Origin: Vogesella indigofera
Lineage (GTDB): Bacteria > Pseudomonadota > Gammaproteobacteria > Burkholderiales > Chromobacteriaceae
Direction: 5' to 3'
Length of the DNA: 64,000 nt
Assembly (NCBI RefSeq): GCF_003633895.1
Contig: NZ_RBID01000018.1
Span: forward strand, 62,001-126,000
Each line of letters starts with the position of its first letter. Position 1 is the first letter of the stretch. Below are positions 1-7,279 of this stretch, in pieces. A program made the position numbers and the translations under genes. Under the pieces are notes generated by a model. That model did no database searches and was not told where the DNA came from. It saw only the letters and a list, made by a program, of their open reading frames with translations.

Positions 1-428
1 TCGTCGTACAGCGACACCATCTCGCGCACGTGGCGCAGCATCTCCACGCTGCGCACGGTATCGGCGTCGACCGACACCGGCACCGCCTCCACCTTCATCA
101 GGTCGGGCCAGTCGTTATCGAAGCGGGCGCAGTGGCAGCGCACCTGCAACGGCAGGCCGTGCGGGTACAGCGTCCAGTTTTCCTCCACCGCGCGCTGCTC
201 GGCAAAGGCGGCCTGGTACACGGCAAGGCGGGTGCGCAGCGCCTCGCTGCTGATGGAAAAGTCGCGCTCCTGCAGCGATGCCAGATCCGCCGCGTCCCAC
301 AGCTGCAGCGCCTGGCGGTTGGCCCACACGATGCTCTGCCGGCGCATGTCGAAAAACCAGACCGCCAGATGCAGGCGTTCCAGCAGCGGCATGGCCGCGG
401 TCAGTGATGGCGGCAATTCGGTACTCAT
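1..428 (-). CDS. PAS-domain signalling protein, N-terminal part (cut by window edge)
   Basis: Open frame on the minus strand that starts at the ATG at 428 and runs off the left end of the window without a stop. About 142 residues are visible. They begin MSTELPPSLTAAM and contain a PAS-like stretch (AVWFFDMRRQ, then IVWANRQALQLWDAA) typical of the N-terminus of sensor kinases, hybrid kinases or diguanylate cyclases. Its ATG overlaps the TGA of the upstream response-regulator gene (ATGA at 425-428), so the two are probably translationally coupled partners in one c-di-GMP/two-component circuit. The catalytic domain lies outside the window, so kinase versus cyclase cannot be decided. Confidence 0.75.
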   Translation of the reverse strand, partial: MSTELPPSLTAAMPLLERLHLAVWFFDMRRQSIVWANRQALQLWDAADLASLQERDFSISSEALRTRLAVYQAAFAEQRAVEENWTLYPHGLPLQVRCHCARFDNDWPDLMKVEAVPVSVDADTVRSVEMLRHVREMVSLYD

Positions 429-2077
429 GGCGTCCCCAGTAACGACAGCAGTTCGGCCAGCGGCATCGGCCGGTAAAAGTGATAGCCCTGCGCAAAGCGG
501 CAGCCCAGCTCCGCCAGCAGCGCCGCCTGCGCCGCGCTCTCCACCCCTTCGGCCACCACCACGCAGCCCATGGCGCGGCCGAGGCTGATCAGCCCTTCGA
601 TGATGCGCGCGTCGATGCTGCGGCGGCTGATGTCCATCACGAAGCTGCGGTCGATCTTGATCACTTCGGCGTGCAGCCGCTTCAGGTAGTCCAGCGACGC
701 GTAGCCCATGCCGAAGTCGTCGACCGCCAGCTTCAGCCCCAGCGCGCGCAGCGCGGCAATGTCGGCCTCGATGGCGGCGGTGAGGTAGGTCATCGAGGTC
801 TCGGTGACCTCGATTTCAAGGTTGGCCGCCAGTGCCAGCCGCCCCGCCTGCAGCTGGGCGTTGAGAAAGGCCGGCACCCCGCGACCGAGACTTTGCGCCG
901 AGATGTTGAACGACAGGATAAAGCCCGGACGCAGACTGACCAGCTCGGTGATCGCCTCCAGCGTTTGCGCAATCACCCAGTGGTCGAGGTCGGTGGCCAG
1001 CCCGCTGCGCTCCGCCGCCGGCACGAAGGCCCCCGGCGACAGTGCACCGATATCGGCATGCGGCCAACGTACCAGCGCCTCGGCGCCGACGATGCGGCCG
1101 CTGAGCAGGTCGACGCGCGGCTGGAACAGCAGGGTCAGCTCGCCGGATTTCAGCGCCTGCCCCAGATAGCGCTCGGCGTGGCGCGCCGCCTGCAGCGCCT
1201 GGTAGTCGCCGCGGCCCAGCTCGATGAAGCGGCGCGGATTGCCGGCGCTCTCGAAATTGAGATGCAGCGCGCAGGATTCCACCAGCGTGGCGGCCTCGAA
1301 GTGGCGCAGCGCCGGCGCCTGCCAGTCCAGATGGATGCATAGCGCGCTGCAGGTATAGGCGACGCTGACACCGCCGACCTCGAGCATCATCCTTTGCGCC
1401 AGCACCGCCGCCGCCTGCGCCGCGGCATCCTCCGCCAGCAGCAGCGCCCAGCAGCCATCGGACCAGGTAAACACCTGCCCGCTGCCGGCCAGCGGCGCGA
1501 GACAGGCCAGCATATTGTGTTGCAGCAGCGGCTGTTCGGCGGGCGCCAGGCGCATGGTCAGCGCCAGATAGGTATCGACCTTGACCAGCAGCAGCGTCTG
1601 CGACGCCTGCGCCGTGCGTGCCGCGGCCACCTGCGCCAGCAGCAGCGCCCGTCCCGGCACCGCCGGTGGAGGCGGCAGGCTGTCGCCACGGCGGCGGCGC
1701 TTGACCTTGGCGGCGATGGCGGCCAGCAGCAGGTCGAAGTCGACCGGCTTGACCAGATAGTCGTCGACCTCCAGCAGGCGACCGCGCACCTGGCTGTGGC
1801 TGTCTGCCAGCGCGGTGAGCAGGATGAACGGCAGCTGCGCCAGCTCGCCACCCTGCGCCGCCATCGTTTCCACCAGCTCGAAGCCGTCCATGCCCGGCAT
1901 CGACACGTCGCTCAGCACCAGATCCGGCAGCTGCTGCGCCATCAGCGCCAGCGCGGCGTGGCCGTCCACCGCCTCCAGCACGCGGTAGCCGGCGCTGAGC
2001 AGCTCCTCGCTGATCAGCTGCCGCAGGTTGGTATCGTCCTCGACACACAGAATGGTGTACACATCCGACATAGGCAC
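425..2077 (-). CDS. Response regulator with degenerate GGDEF and EAL output domain
   Basis: 550 residues. A receiver domain covers roughly residues 7-122, with acidic pocket ED at 13-14, phospho-acceptor D57 in LSDVSMPG and the conserved lysine in LVKP. The middle (about 145-300) has the length and layout of a GGDEF domain, but SDGCW stands where GGDEF should be, so it should not make c-di-GMP. The C-terminal EAL domain (about 310-548) keeps EALVRW at 333 and DDFGMGYASL, so an active c-di-GMP phosphodiesterase switched by phosphorylation is likely. A GTG start at 2077 has an AAGGA Shine-Dalgarno 8 nt upstream; an in-frame ATG two codons later is the alternative. Coupled to the PAS gene downstream. 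Confidence 0.88.
   Translation of the reverse strand: MPMSDVYTILCVEDDTNLRQLISEELLSAGYRVLEAVDGHAALALMAQQLPDLVLSDVSMPGMDGFELVETMAAQGGELAQLPFILLTALADSHSQVRGRLLEVDDYLVKPVDFDLLLAAIAAKVKRRRRGDSLPPPPAVPGRALLLAQVAAARTAQASQTLLLVKVDTYLALTMRLAPAEQPLLQHNMLACLAPLAGSGQVFTWSDGCWALLLAEDAAAQAAAVLAQRMMLEVGGVSVAYTCSALCIHLDWQAPALRHFEAATLVESCALHLNFESAGNPRRFIELGRGDYQALQAARHAERYLGQALKSGELTLLFQPRVDLLSGRIVGAEALVRWPHADIGALSPGAFVPAAERSGLATDLDHWVIAQTLEAITELVSLRPGFILSFNISAQSLGRGVPAFLNAQLQAGRLALAANLEIEVTETSMTYLTAAIEADIAALRALGLKLAVDDFGMGYASLDYLKRLHAEVIKIDRSFVMDISRRSIDARIIEGLISLGRAMGCVVVAEGVESAAQAALLAELGCRFAQGYHFYRPMPLAELLSLLGTP
817..829 (-). repeat. Iterated 13-mer, exact copy
   Basis: Lies in the EAL region of the response-regulator gene, where it is read as Ala-Ala-Asn-Leu. 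Confidence 0.85.
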
Positions 2078-2371
2078 TCGTCTTTTCCTTGCTGGAGCCG
2101 GCCGCGAGGCCAGCGGCCATGCATCCTGCTAATAATTCATCATATGCAACAAGCCGGCCGCGCGCCGGCTTTCTCACCGTACCACAGCCCCGTCACCCGC
2201 ATGCAGCGCACTGGCCGCGCCAGTGCCCGCCGCAGCGCGGCGATGCGGTGTCGCCGCAAAATGCTGCGCAAAAACGGCTTATAGTGGGTTAAAATGGCGG
2301 GTTAACCATGCCGGGAGAGACCGATCCCGTGTGTGCCATCCTACTCACCTCGACTGTTTCTCGACGGAATC
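2078..2371. other. Divergent intergenic region before queC
   Basis: About 290 bp between the minus-strand response regulator and queC. No gene is supported. It holds an inverted repeat GGTTAA/TTAACC (2287-2292 and 2302-2307) and a small hairpin CGGGA/TCCCG (2312-2316 and 2325-2329) in the probable queC leader. I looked for a preQ1 riboswitch signature and did not see one. Confidence 0.4.
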
Positions 2372-3064
2372 ATGAACAAGACATCCAAAGCCCTGGTCGT
2401 CCTTTCGGGCGGCCAGGACTCCACTACCTGCCTGTTTTGGGCGCTGCGCGAATTCGGCGCGGCCAACGTTGAGGCCGTGACCTTCGACTACGGCCAGCGC
2501 CACCGCATCGAGCTGGACGCCGCGCGCAAGGTGGCCGAGCTGGCCGGCGTGCGCCAGACGCTGCTGCCGATCGACACCTTTGCCGCCATCGGCGGCAACG
2601 CGCTGACCGACGACAGCATCGCGCCGGAACAAGGCGCGCGCGACGACGGCGACAGCACCATCCCCAACACCTTCGTGCCCGGCCGCAACCTGATCTTCCT
2701 CAGCTTTGCCGCCGCCTTTGCCTATGGCCGCGGCATCGAGCACGTGGTCACCGGCGTGGCGCAGACCGACTACTCCGGCTACCCGGACTGCCGCGAGAAC
2801 ACGCTGAAGGCACTGGAACTGGCGCTGCGCCTGGGCATGGACAGCCGCGTCACCCTGCACACGCCGCTGATGTTCATGAGCAAGGCAGAAACGGTGCAGC
2901 TGGCGCAAGAGGTCGGCGCCATGGACGCGATGGCGTGGAGCCACACCTGCTACAACGGCGCCGTGCCGCCCTGCGGCCACTGCGCCGCCTGCGAGCTGCG
3001 CGCCAAGGGCTTTGCCGAGGCTGGCGTCGCCGATCCGCTCGTCGTGCGCTGCGGGGGACACTGA
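2372..3064 (+). CDS. queC: 7-cyano-7-deazaguanine synthase QueC
   Basis: 230 residues, the usual QueC length. It converts 7-carboxy-7-deazaguanine to preQ0 with ATP and ammonia in the queuosine tRNA-modification pathway. The N-terminal PP-loop SGGQDSTTCL (residues 10-19) binds ATP, and a four-cysteine zinc site sits near the C-terminus (CYNG, then CGHCAAC). The ATG at 2372 is preferred to an upstream GTG at 2333, which would add a non-conserved extension. First gene of a queC-queD-queE cluster; its stop is 2 nt before the next ATG. Confidence 0.95.
   Translation: MNKTSKALVVLSGGQDSTTCLFWALREFGAANVEAVTFDYGQRHRIELDAARKVAELAGVRQTLLPIDTFAAIGGNALTDDSIAPEQGARDDGDSTIPNTFVPGRNLIFLSFAAAFAYGRGIEHVVTGVAQTDYSGYPDCRENTLKALELALRLGMDSRVTLHTPLMFMSKAETVQLAQEVGAMDAMAWSHTCYNGAVPPCGHCAACELRAKGFAEAGVADPLVVRCGGH
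2459..2471 (+). repeat. Iterated 13-mer, exact copy (CGTTG form)
   Basis: Inside queC, read as Ala-Ala-Asn-Val. Confidence 0.85.
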
Positions 3065-3066
3065 AC

Positions 3067-4077
3067 ATGAACAGCAGCCATATCCTGGCCGGTGCCAGCT
3101 TCGAAGCGGCACGCAACCTCGCCGGCATCGGCGAGCACGGCCACAGCTTCCGTGTGCTGGCGCGCGCCGATGCCCATCCCGGTAGCGAGGCAGTACTGCA
3201 TGCCGATCTGGCCGCCGCGGTGGCGCCCTTCCATTACGCCCACGTTAACGCCACGCTGGCCGACGGCAGCGACTTGTCGATCGCACGTTATCTCGCGTCG
3301 CAGTGTGGCCAAGCGGTCAGCCTGCAGCTGGCCAGCGCCGCCGATCGCGGCGTGCTGCTGGCGGAAGACGGCAGCGAGTACGTCTATGTCGATACCCGCT
3401 TCGAGGCCGCGCACCAGCTGCCGCACGTGGCGCCCGGCCACAAGTGCGGCCGCCTGCACGGCCACGGTTTCGGCGTGCGCATCGTCGCCGATGCCAGCCG
3501 CAGCAGCCTCAACGACATCCTGCTCAAGGCGTGGCCACCGCTGTTCGCGCGGCTGAACCACAAATACCTGAACGACATCGCCGGCCTCGACAACCCTACC
3601 AGCGAAGTGATGGCGGCGTGGCTGTATCGCGAGCTTGCGGCCAACCTTGCCGGCCTCGCGTGGGTGGAAGTGCGCGAGACGCACACCGCCGGCAGCCAGT
3701 TCGACGGCCAGACCTACCGCATCTGGAAGGAACAGCACTTCGAGAGCGCGGTGCCGTTCGACGCCGCCGGCAACTACACCGGCCACAGCTACCTGATCCG
3801 CCTGATGCTGCAGGGCAGCGTCGACCGGGTGATGGGCTGGGTGCTGGATTTCGGCGACGTCAAGGACCGCTTCAAGCCGGTCTACCGCCAGCTGGACCAC
3901 AACCCGCTGGACAAGCTGCCCGGCATCCGTGCCGCCGACGCCGCCAGCGTGGCGGAGTGGGTGCACGGCGAGCTGAAGCCGCTGGTGCCGGAGCTGGCCC
4001 GCATCGACCTGATGGAAACCCCGCAACGCGGCGTGTCGCTGACCTTCCGCGGCGACATGCAGTGGCCGCTGCTGTAA
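3067..4077 (+). CDS. queD: Three-module 6-carboxytetrahydropterin synthase (QueD-like)
   Basis: 336 residues, against about 120 for ordinary QueD, with three consecutive PTPS-like modules. Module 1 (about 1-95) has FEAARNL and EHGHSF but lacks the catalytic cysteine and one zinc histidine. Module 2 (about 105-220) has the zinc/cysteine signature (FEAAHQL, then CGRLHGHGF), LNHKYLND and a VRET glutamate. Module 3 (about 225-336) has FESAV, TGHSY, LDFGDVK and LDHNPLD. The protein should form CPH4 from dihydroneopterin triphosphate for queuosine synthesis, with the zinc and substrate residues shared among modules. Placed between queC and queE. Which modules are catalytic is inference. Confidence 0.85.
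   Translation: MNSSHILAGASFEAARNLAGIGEHGHSFRVLARADAHPGSEAVLHADLAAAVAPFHYAHVNATLADGSDLSIARYLASQCGQAVSLQLASAADRGVLLAEDGSEYVYVDTRFEAAHQLPHVAPGHKCGRLHGHGFGVRIVADASRSSLNDILLKAWPPLFARLNHKYLNDIAGLDNPTSEVMAAWLYRELAANLAGLAWVEVRETHTAGSQFDGQTYRIWKEQHFESAVPFDAAGNYTGHSYLIRLMLQGSVDRVMGWVLDFGDVKDRFKPVYRQLDHNPLDKLPGIRAADAASVAEWVHGELKPLVPELARIDLMETPQRGVSLTFRGDMQWPLL
3637..3649 (+). repeat. Iterated 13-mer, exact copy
   Basis: Inside the queD-like gene, read as Ala-Ala-Asn-Leu. Confidence 0.85.
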
Positions 4078-4087
4078 GGAGGCGACA

Positions 4088-4723
4088 ATGACCATCTATA
4101 CCGTCAAGGAAATCTTCTACACGCTGCAGGGCGAAGGCCGCCAGGCCGGCCGCGCCGCGGTGTTCTGCCGCTTCTCCGGCTGCAACCTGTGGTCCGGCCG
4201 CGAGGAAGACCGCAGCAAGGCGATCTGCCAGTTCTGTGATACCGACTTTGTCGGCACCGGTGACGACGGCGGCAAGTTTGCCGGCGCCGCCGCGCTGGCC
4301 GCGCGCATCGCCGCCGAATGGCGCGGTACCGGCGGCCAGCCCTATGTGGTGTTCACCGGCGGCGAGCCGCTGCTGCAGCTGGATGACGCGCTGGTCGACG
4401 CCATGCACGCGCAGGGCTTCGAAGTCGCCGTGGAAACCAACGGCAGCCTGCCGGCACCGGCCGGCATCGACTGGATCTGCGTCAGCCCCAAGGCCGGCGC
4501 CGACTGGGTGCAGAAAAGCGGCCACGAGCTGAAACTGGTGTTCCCGCAGCCGACGCTGCTGCCGTCGGAACTGCCGGACGACCTGCAGTTCGAGCACTAC
4601 TACCTGCAGCCGATGGACAGCCCGCTGCAGCGGCAGAATACGCAGGAAGCCATCGCCTGGTGCATGGCGCACCCGGAATGGCGGCTGTCGGTGCAGACGC
4701 ACAAGGTAATCAACATCCGCTGA
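4088..4723 (+). CDS. queE: 7-carboxy-7-deazaguanine synthase QueE (radical SAM)
   Basis: 211 residues. It rearranges 6-carboxytetrahydropterin to 7-carboxy-7-deazaguanine, the step between QueD and QueC. FYTLQGEGRQAG near the N-terminus is a family hallmark. The [4Fe-4S]-binding cysteines lie in CNLW and CQFCDTDF, with an insertion between the first and second as in the betaproteobacterial form. TGGEPLLQ binds S-adenosylmethionine. A strong AAGGAG Shine-Dalgarno stands 7 nt before the ATG. Last gene of the cluster, followed by a terminator. Confidence 0.93.
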   Translation: MTIYTVKEIFYTLQGEGRQAGRAAVFCRFSGCNLWSGREEDRSKAICQFCDTDFVGTGDDGGKFAGAAALAARIAAEWRGTGGQPYVVFTGGEPLLQLDDALVDAMHAQGFEVAVETNGSLPAPAGIDWICVSPKAGADWVQKSGHELKLVFPQPTLLPSELPDDLQFEHYYLQPMDSPLQRQNTQEAIAWCMAHPEWRLSVQTHKVINIR

Positions 4724-4741
4724 GCGCGGTGCGCCAGCAAC

Positions 4742-4772
4742 AAAAAGCCACGACCTCGGTCGTGGCTTTTTT
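4742..4772. terminator. Bidirectional terminator between queE and phhA
   Basis: Stem AGCCACGAC/GTCGTGGCT (4746-4754 and 4759-4767) with a 4-nt loop, a T run to the right and an A run to the left. It can serve both convergent genes. Confidence 0.9.
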
Positions 4773-4784
4773 GTGCACTACGTT

Positions 4785-4797
4785 GCGGCCAACCTTG
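4785..4797 (+). repeat. Iterated 13-mer, exact copy (intergenic)
   Basis: Sits between the terminator and the phhA stop codon, one base before the latter. Confidence 0.85.
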
Positions 4798-4798
4798 C

Positions 4799-5689
4799 TC
4801 AGATATCGTCGGTCTCGGCCCAGCCGGCGCGCGAGCCGCGGTGGAACACGCGGTCCTGCGGCAGCACGTCGCCGGCAGCGTGCGCCGCCACGCCCTGCAG
4901 CTGCCGGTAGTAGGCGGTGAAATCGGGCGCGGTGGCGTCGAACAGCTGCTGGAAGCTGTCGATGACGAAGTAGGTCTTCTGGAAGGTGTCGATGCGGTAG
5001 CGCGTGTTCATGATGCGCAGCAGGTCGAAGCCGATGCGGTTCGGGCTGTCGCTGTCCAGGCTGTACACCGATTCCGACTTGCTGGACACGATGCCGGCAC
5101 CGTAGATGCGCAGCCCCTGCGGCGTGTCGATCAGGCCGAACTCCACCGTGTACCAGTACAGCCGCGCCAAGAGCGGCAGCGCGCCGAGGTCTTTCGCCTT
5201 CATGCCGCCGAGGCCGTAGGCCTGCAGGTAGTCGGCAAATACCGGGTTCATCAGCAGCGGCACGTGGCCGAACAGGTCGTGGAACACGTCCGGCTCCTGC
5301 AGGTAGTCCAGCTGCTGCGGTTCACGCAGCCACCAGGTCACCGGGAAGCGGCGGTTGGCCAGATGCTCGAAGAACACCTCGTCGGGAATCAGCCCCGGCA
5401 CTGCCACGATCTGCCAGCCGGTGGCGGCCGCCAGTTTCAGGTTCAGGCGCGCGAAGTCCGGCACCCGGTCGGCATCGATGGCCAGCGCTTCCAGCCCAGC
5501 GAGGAATTCGTCGCAGACACGACCGGGCAGCATCTCGCACTGGCGGCGGTACAGCGTGGCCCAGGTCTGGTGATCTTCGGCGCTGTAGCGCTCCAGCGGT
5601 TGCGGCAGGGTGAAGTCGGCGGCGTGGTCGAGGCCGACATTCTTGCGGACGGTGATGTCCGGCACGGTAAACGAGGTTGTCTCCATCAT
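4799..5689 (-). CDS. phhA: Phenylalanine 4-monooxygenase
   Basis: 296 residues, matching the monomeric bacterial enzyme (Chromobacterium violaceum type). It hydroxylates phenylalanine to tyrosine using tetrahydropterin, O2 and non-heme iron. The iron-binding histidines are in HDLFGHVP, with the third ligand glutamate in the following WYTVEFGL segment. YSLDSDSPNR is also conserved. Two consecutive ATGs open the frame (MMETT), so the start is uncertain by one codon. Divergent from an Lrp-type regulator, its likely control protein. Confidence 0.94.
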   Translation of the reverse strand: MMETTSFTVPDITVRKNVGLDHAADFTLPQPLERYSAEDHQTWATLYRRQCEMLPGRVCDEFLAGLEALAIDADRVPDFARLNLKLAAATGWQIVAVPGLIPDEVFFEHLANRRFPVTWWLREPQQLDYLQEPDVFHDLFGHVPLLMNPVFADYLQAYGLGGMKAKDLGALPLLARLYWYTVEFGLIDTPQGLRIYGAGIVSSKSESVYSLDSDSPNRIGFDLLRIMNTRYRIDTFQKTYFVIDSFQQLFDATAPDFTAYYRQLQGVAAHAAGDVLPQDRVFHRGSRAGWAETDDI

Positions 5690-5765
5690 CGATCTTCTTG
5701 TGTAGGCGGCAGCAAGGCCAGAGCCAGCAGTGTAGGCGCGCTACGCTGCGGCTTGGCCGCAACAT

Positions 5766-5794
5766 TTGCCATCGGCACGGTTTATTTGCATACT
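5766..5794 (+). promoter_or_regulatory. Putative promoter of the Lrp-type gene
   Basis: TTGCCA (5766-5771) and CATACT (5789-5794) are separated by 17 bp, about 25 bp before the start codon, in the phhA/regulator divergent region. Confidence 0.4.
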
Positions 5795-5815
5795 TCCCGC
5801 ACCAAAAACCGGAAT

Positions 5816-6304
5816 ATGCACAAAATGCGCAATATCGACTTCGACCGTTTCGATTACCAGATTCTGGAGGCGCTGCAGAAAGACGCGCGCGCCACCCACC
5901 AGAAGCTGGCGCAGGACATCGCGCTGTCGCCGTCGCAGATCGGCCGCCGCATCCAGCGGCTGGAAGAGTGCGGCGTTATCCAGGGCTACCATCTGGCGCT
6001 GCGTCCCGACCTGCTCGACCTGTCGGTAACGGCCTTCGCTAATGTCAGTCTAGAACGTCACGGCGAGGCGTCCATCCGCGAATTCGCCGCCGCCATCACC
6101 GATCTGCCGGAAGTGCTGGAATGCTACGCGGTGGCCGGCGAGGCCGACTACTGGCTGCGCATCGTGGTGCCGGACCTGCCGTCGCTGTCGCGTTTCGTGA
6201 TGAACAAGCTGATGACGCTGCCGCTGGTGCGCAGCGTGAAATCGACGGTGGCGCTGGAGCCGATCAAGCACACCACGCGCCTGCCGCTGCCGGAGCGGCG
6301 TTAG
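5816..6304 (+). CDS. Lrp/AsnC family transcriptional regulator
   Basis: 162 residues from the ATG at 5816, or 159 from a second ATG at 5825. An N-terminal AsnC-type helix-turn-helix (LAQDIALSPSQIGRRIQRLE) is followed by a RAM/AsnC ligand-binding domain (LECYAVAGEADYWLRIVVPD). Family members are octameric feast/famine regulators that sense amino acids. Its divergence from phhA suggests control of phenylalanine/tyrosine use; this is context only. A DMT exporter converges from the other side. Confidence 0.9.
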   Translation: MHKMRNIDFDRFDYQILEALQKDARATHQKLAQDIALSPSQIGRRIQRLEECGVIQGYHLALRPDLLDLSVTAFANVSLERHGEASIREFAAAITDLPEVLECYAVAGEADYWLRIVVPDLPSLSRFVMNKLMTLPLVRSVKSTVALEPIKHTTRLPLPERR

Positions 6305-6305
6305 G

Positions 6306-7196
6306 CTAGCGCCGCCACTCGCGCCGTAGCGCGTACAGCGAGATCAGGATCAGCGCGGCGGCGATCAGCAGCATGCCGAGCGCTTCGGCGTGACTGGGCA
6401 CCTCGGCCAGCAGCAGCCACGCCATCAGCACCGCCACCGCCGGTATCGCCAGGATGCTCATGCCGGCCATGCCAGCCGACAGCCTTGAGAGCAGCAGCAT
6501 CCACACCAGCCAGCCCAGGCCGCCGGCCAGCACGCCGGAGAACAGCAGCACGCCCAGCAGCGGCCAGCCCCACTGGATATCCTTGCCGGGGAACAGCGGC
6601 AACAGCAGCGCCAGCACCAGCGCGCCCCACACCATCTGCCAGAAAGTCAGCGCCAGGGTATCGACCTGGTGCTGCGCGCGCAGCTTCTTGGCGATGATCG
6701 CCGAGCTGGCCCACACCAGGCCGCCGGTGATCGCCAGCGCGTCCGACAGCCAGTTGCCGCCGAGATCCCACGGCTCGAGGATCGCCAGCAGCCCGACCAG
6801 CGCCAGCGCGACGCCCAGCCACTGCAGCGGCGCCAGCTTTTCGTGCAGGAACAGCCGCGCCAGCAGCAGCGTCCAGAACGGCATGGTGTAGCACAGCACC
6901 GACACCTTGCCGGCGCCGCCGGCCACCAGCGCCAGATTGGTGAACACCACGAAGCCGGCGGTCTGCGTCAGCCCCAGCCAGAAGGTTGGCCGCAACGGCG
7001 TCGGCGTGAAGCGGCGGCCCGTGGCGCGCATGATCAGCGCCAACGTGGCGATGGCGAGCACGGTACGGCCGAGGCCGAGCTGGAAGGCGCTGGCGTAGGC
7101 CAGCCCGAGCTTGGTGACCACCCAGTTGGCGCCCCAGGCGAACCACAGCGCCAGCAGCATCAACACACTGGTAGTACGGTCAGAAACAGCAGACAT
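6306..7196 (-). CDS. DMT-family (EamA) transporter
   Basis: 296 residues with about ten hydrophobic segments arranged as two EamA repeats (first LWFAWGANWVVTK, second beginning near LAITGGLVWASSAIIAKK). Such proteins export amino acids or other metabolites; substrate unknown. I place the start at the ATG at 7196 (MSAVSD) because the longer frame would need a TTG at 7232. Near-copies of the iterated 13-mer lie in the gene (6981-6993, read as Arg-Pro-Thr-Phe) and just upstream of the start (7203-7215). Confidence 0.85.
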   Translation of the reverse strand: MSAVSDRTTSVLMLLALWFAWGANWVVTKLGLAYASAFQLGLGRTVLAIATLALIMRATGRRFTPTPLRPTFWLGLTQTAGFVVFTNLALVAGGAGKVSVLCYTMPFWTLLLARLFLHEKLAPLQWLGVALALVGLLAILEPWDLGGNWLSDALAITGGLVWASSAIIAKKLRAQHQVDTLALTFWQMVWGALVLALLLPLFPGKDIQWGWPLLGVLLFSGVLAGGLGWLVWMLLLSRLSAGMAGMSILAIPAVAVLMAWLLLAEVPSHAEALGMLLIAAALILISLYALRREWRR

Positions 7197-7229
7197 GATG
7201 GATAAGGTTGGCCGCAAGGAAACAGGAAA

Positions 7230-7256
7230 CAAAAACGGGCCGGAAGCATCCGGCCC
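7230..7256 (-). terminator. Intrinsic terminator of pepN
   Basis: Stem GGGCCGGA/TCCGGCCC (7237-7244 and 7249-7256) with a 4-nt loop, followed on the minus strand by GTTTTTG. Confidence 0.88.
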
Positions 7257-7279
7257 GCGTCAGTACAGCATGGTACGCT

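Noticed and set aside
2285-2371. Possible preQ1 riboswitch before queC
   Set aside because: Only small hairpins; none of the conserved preQ1-I, -II or -III sequence blocks could be recognised.
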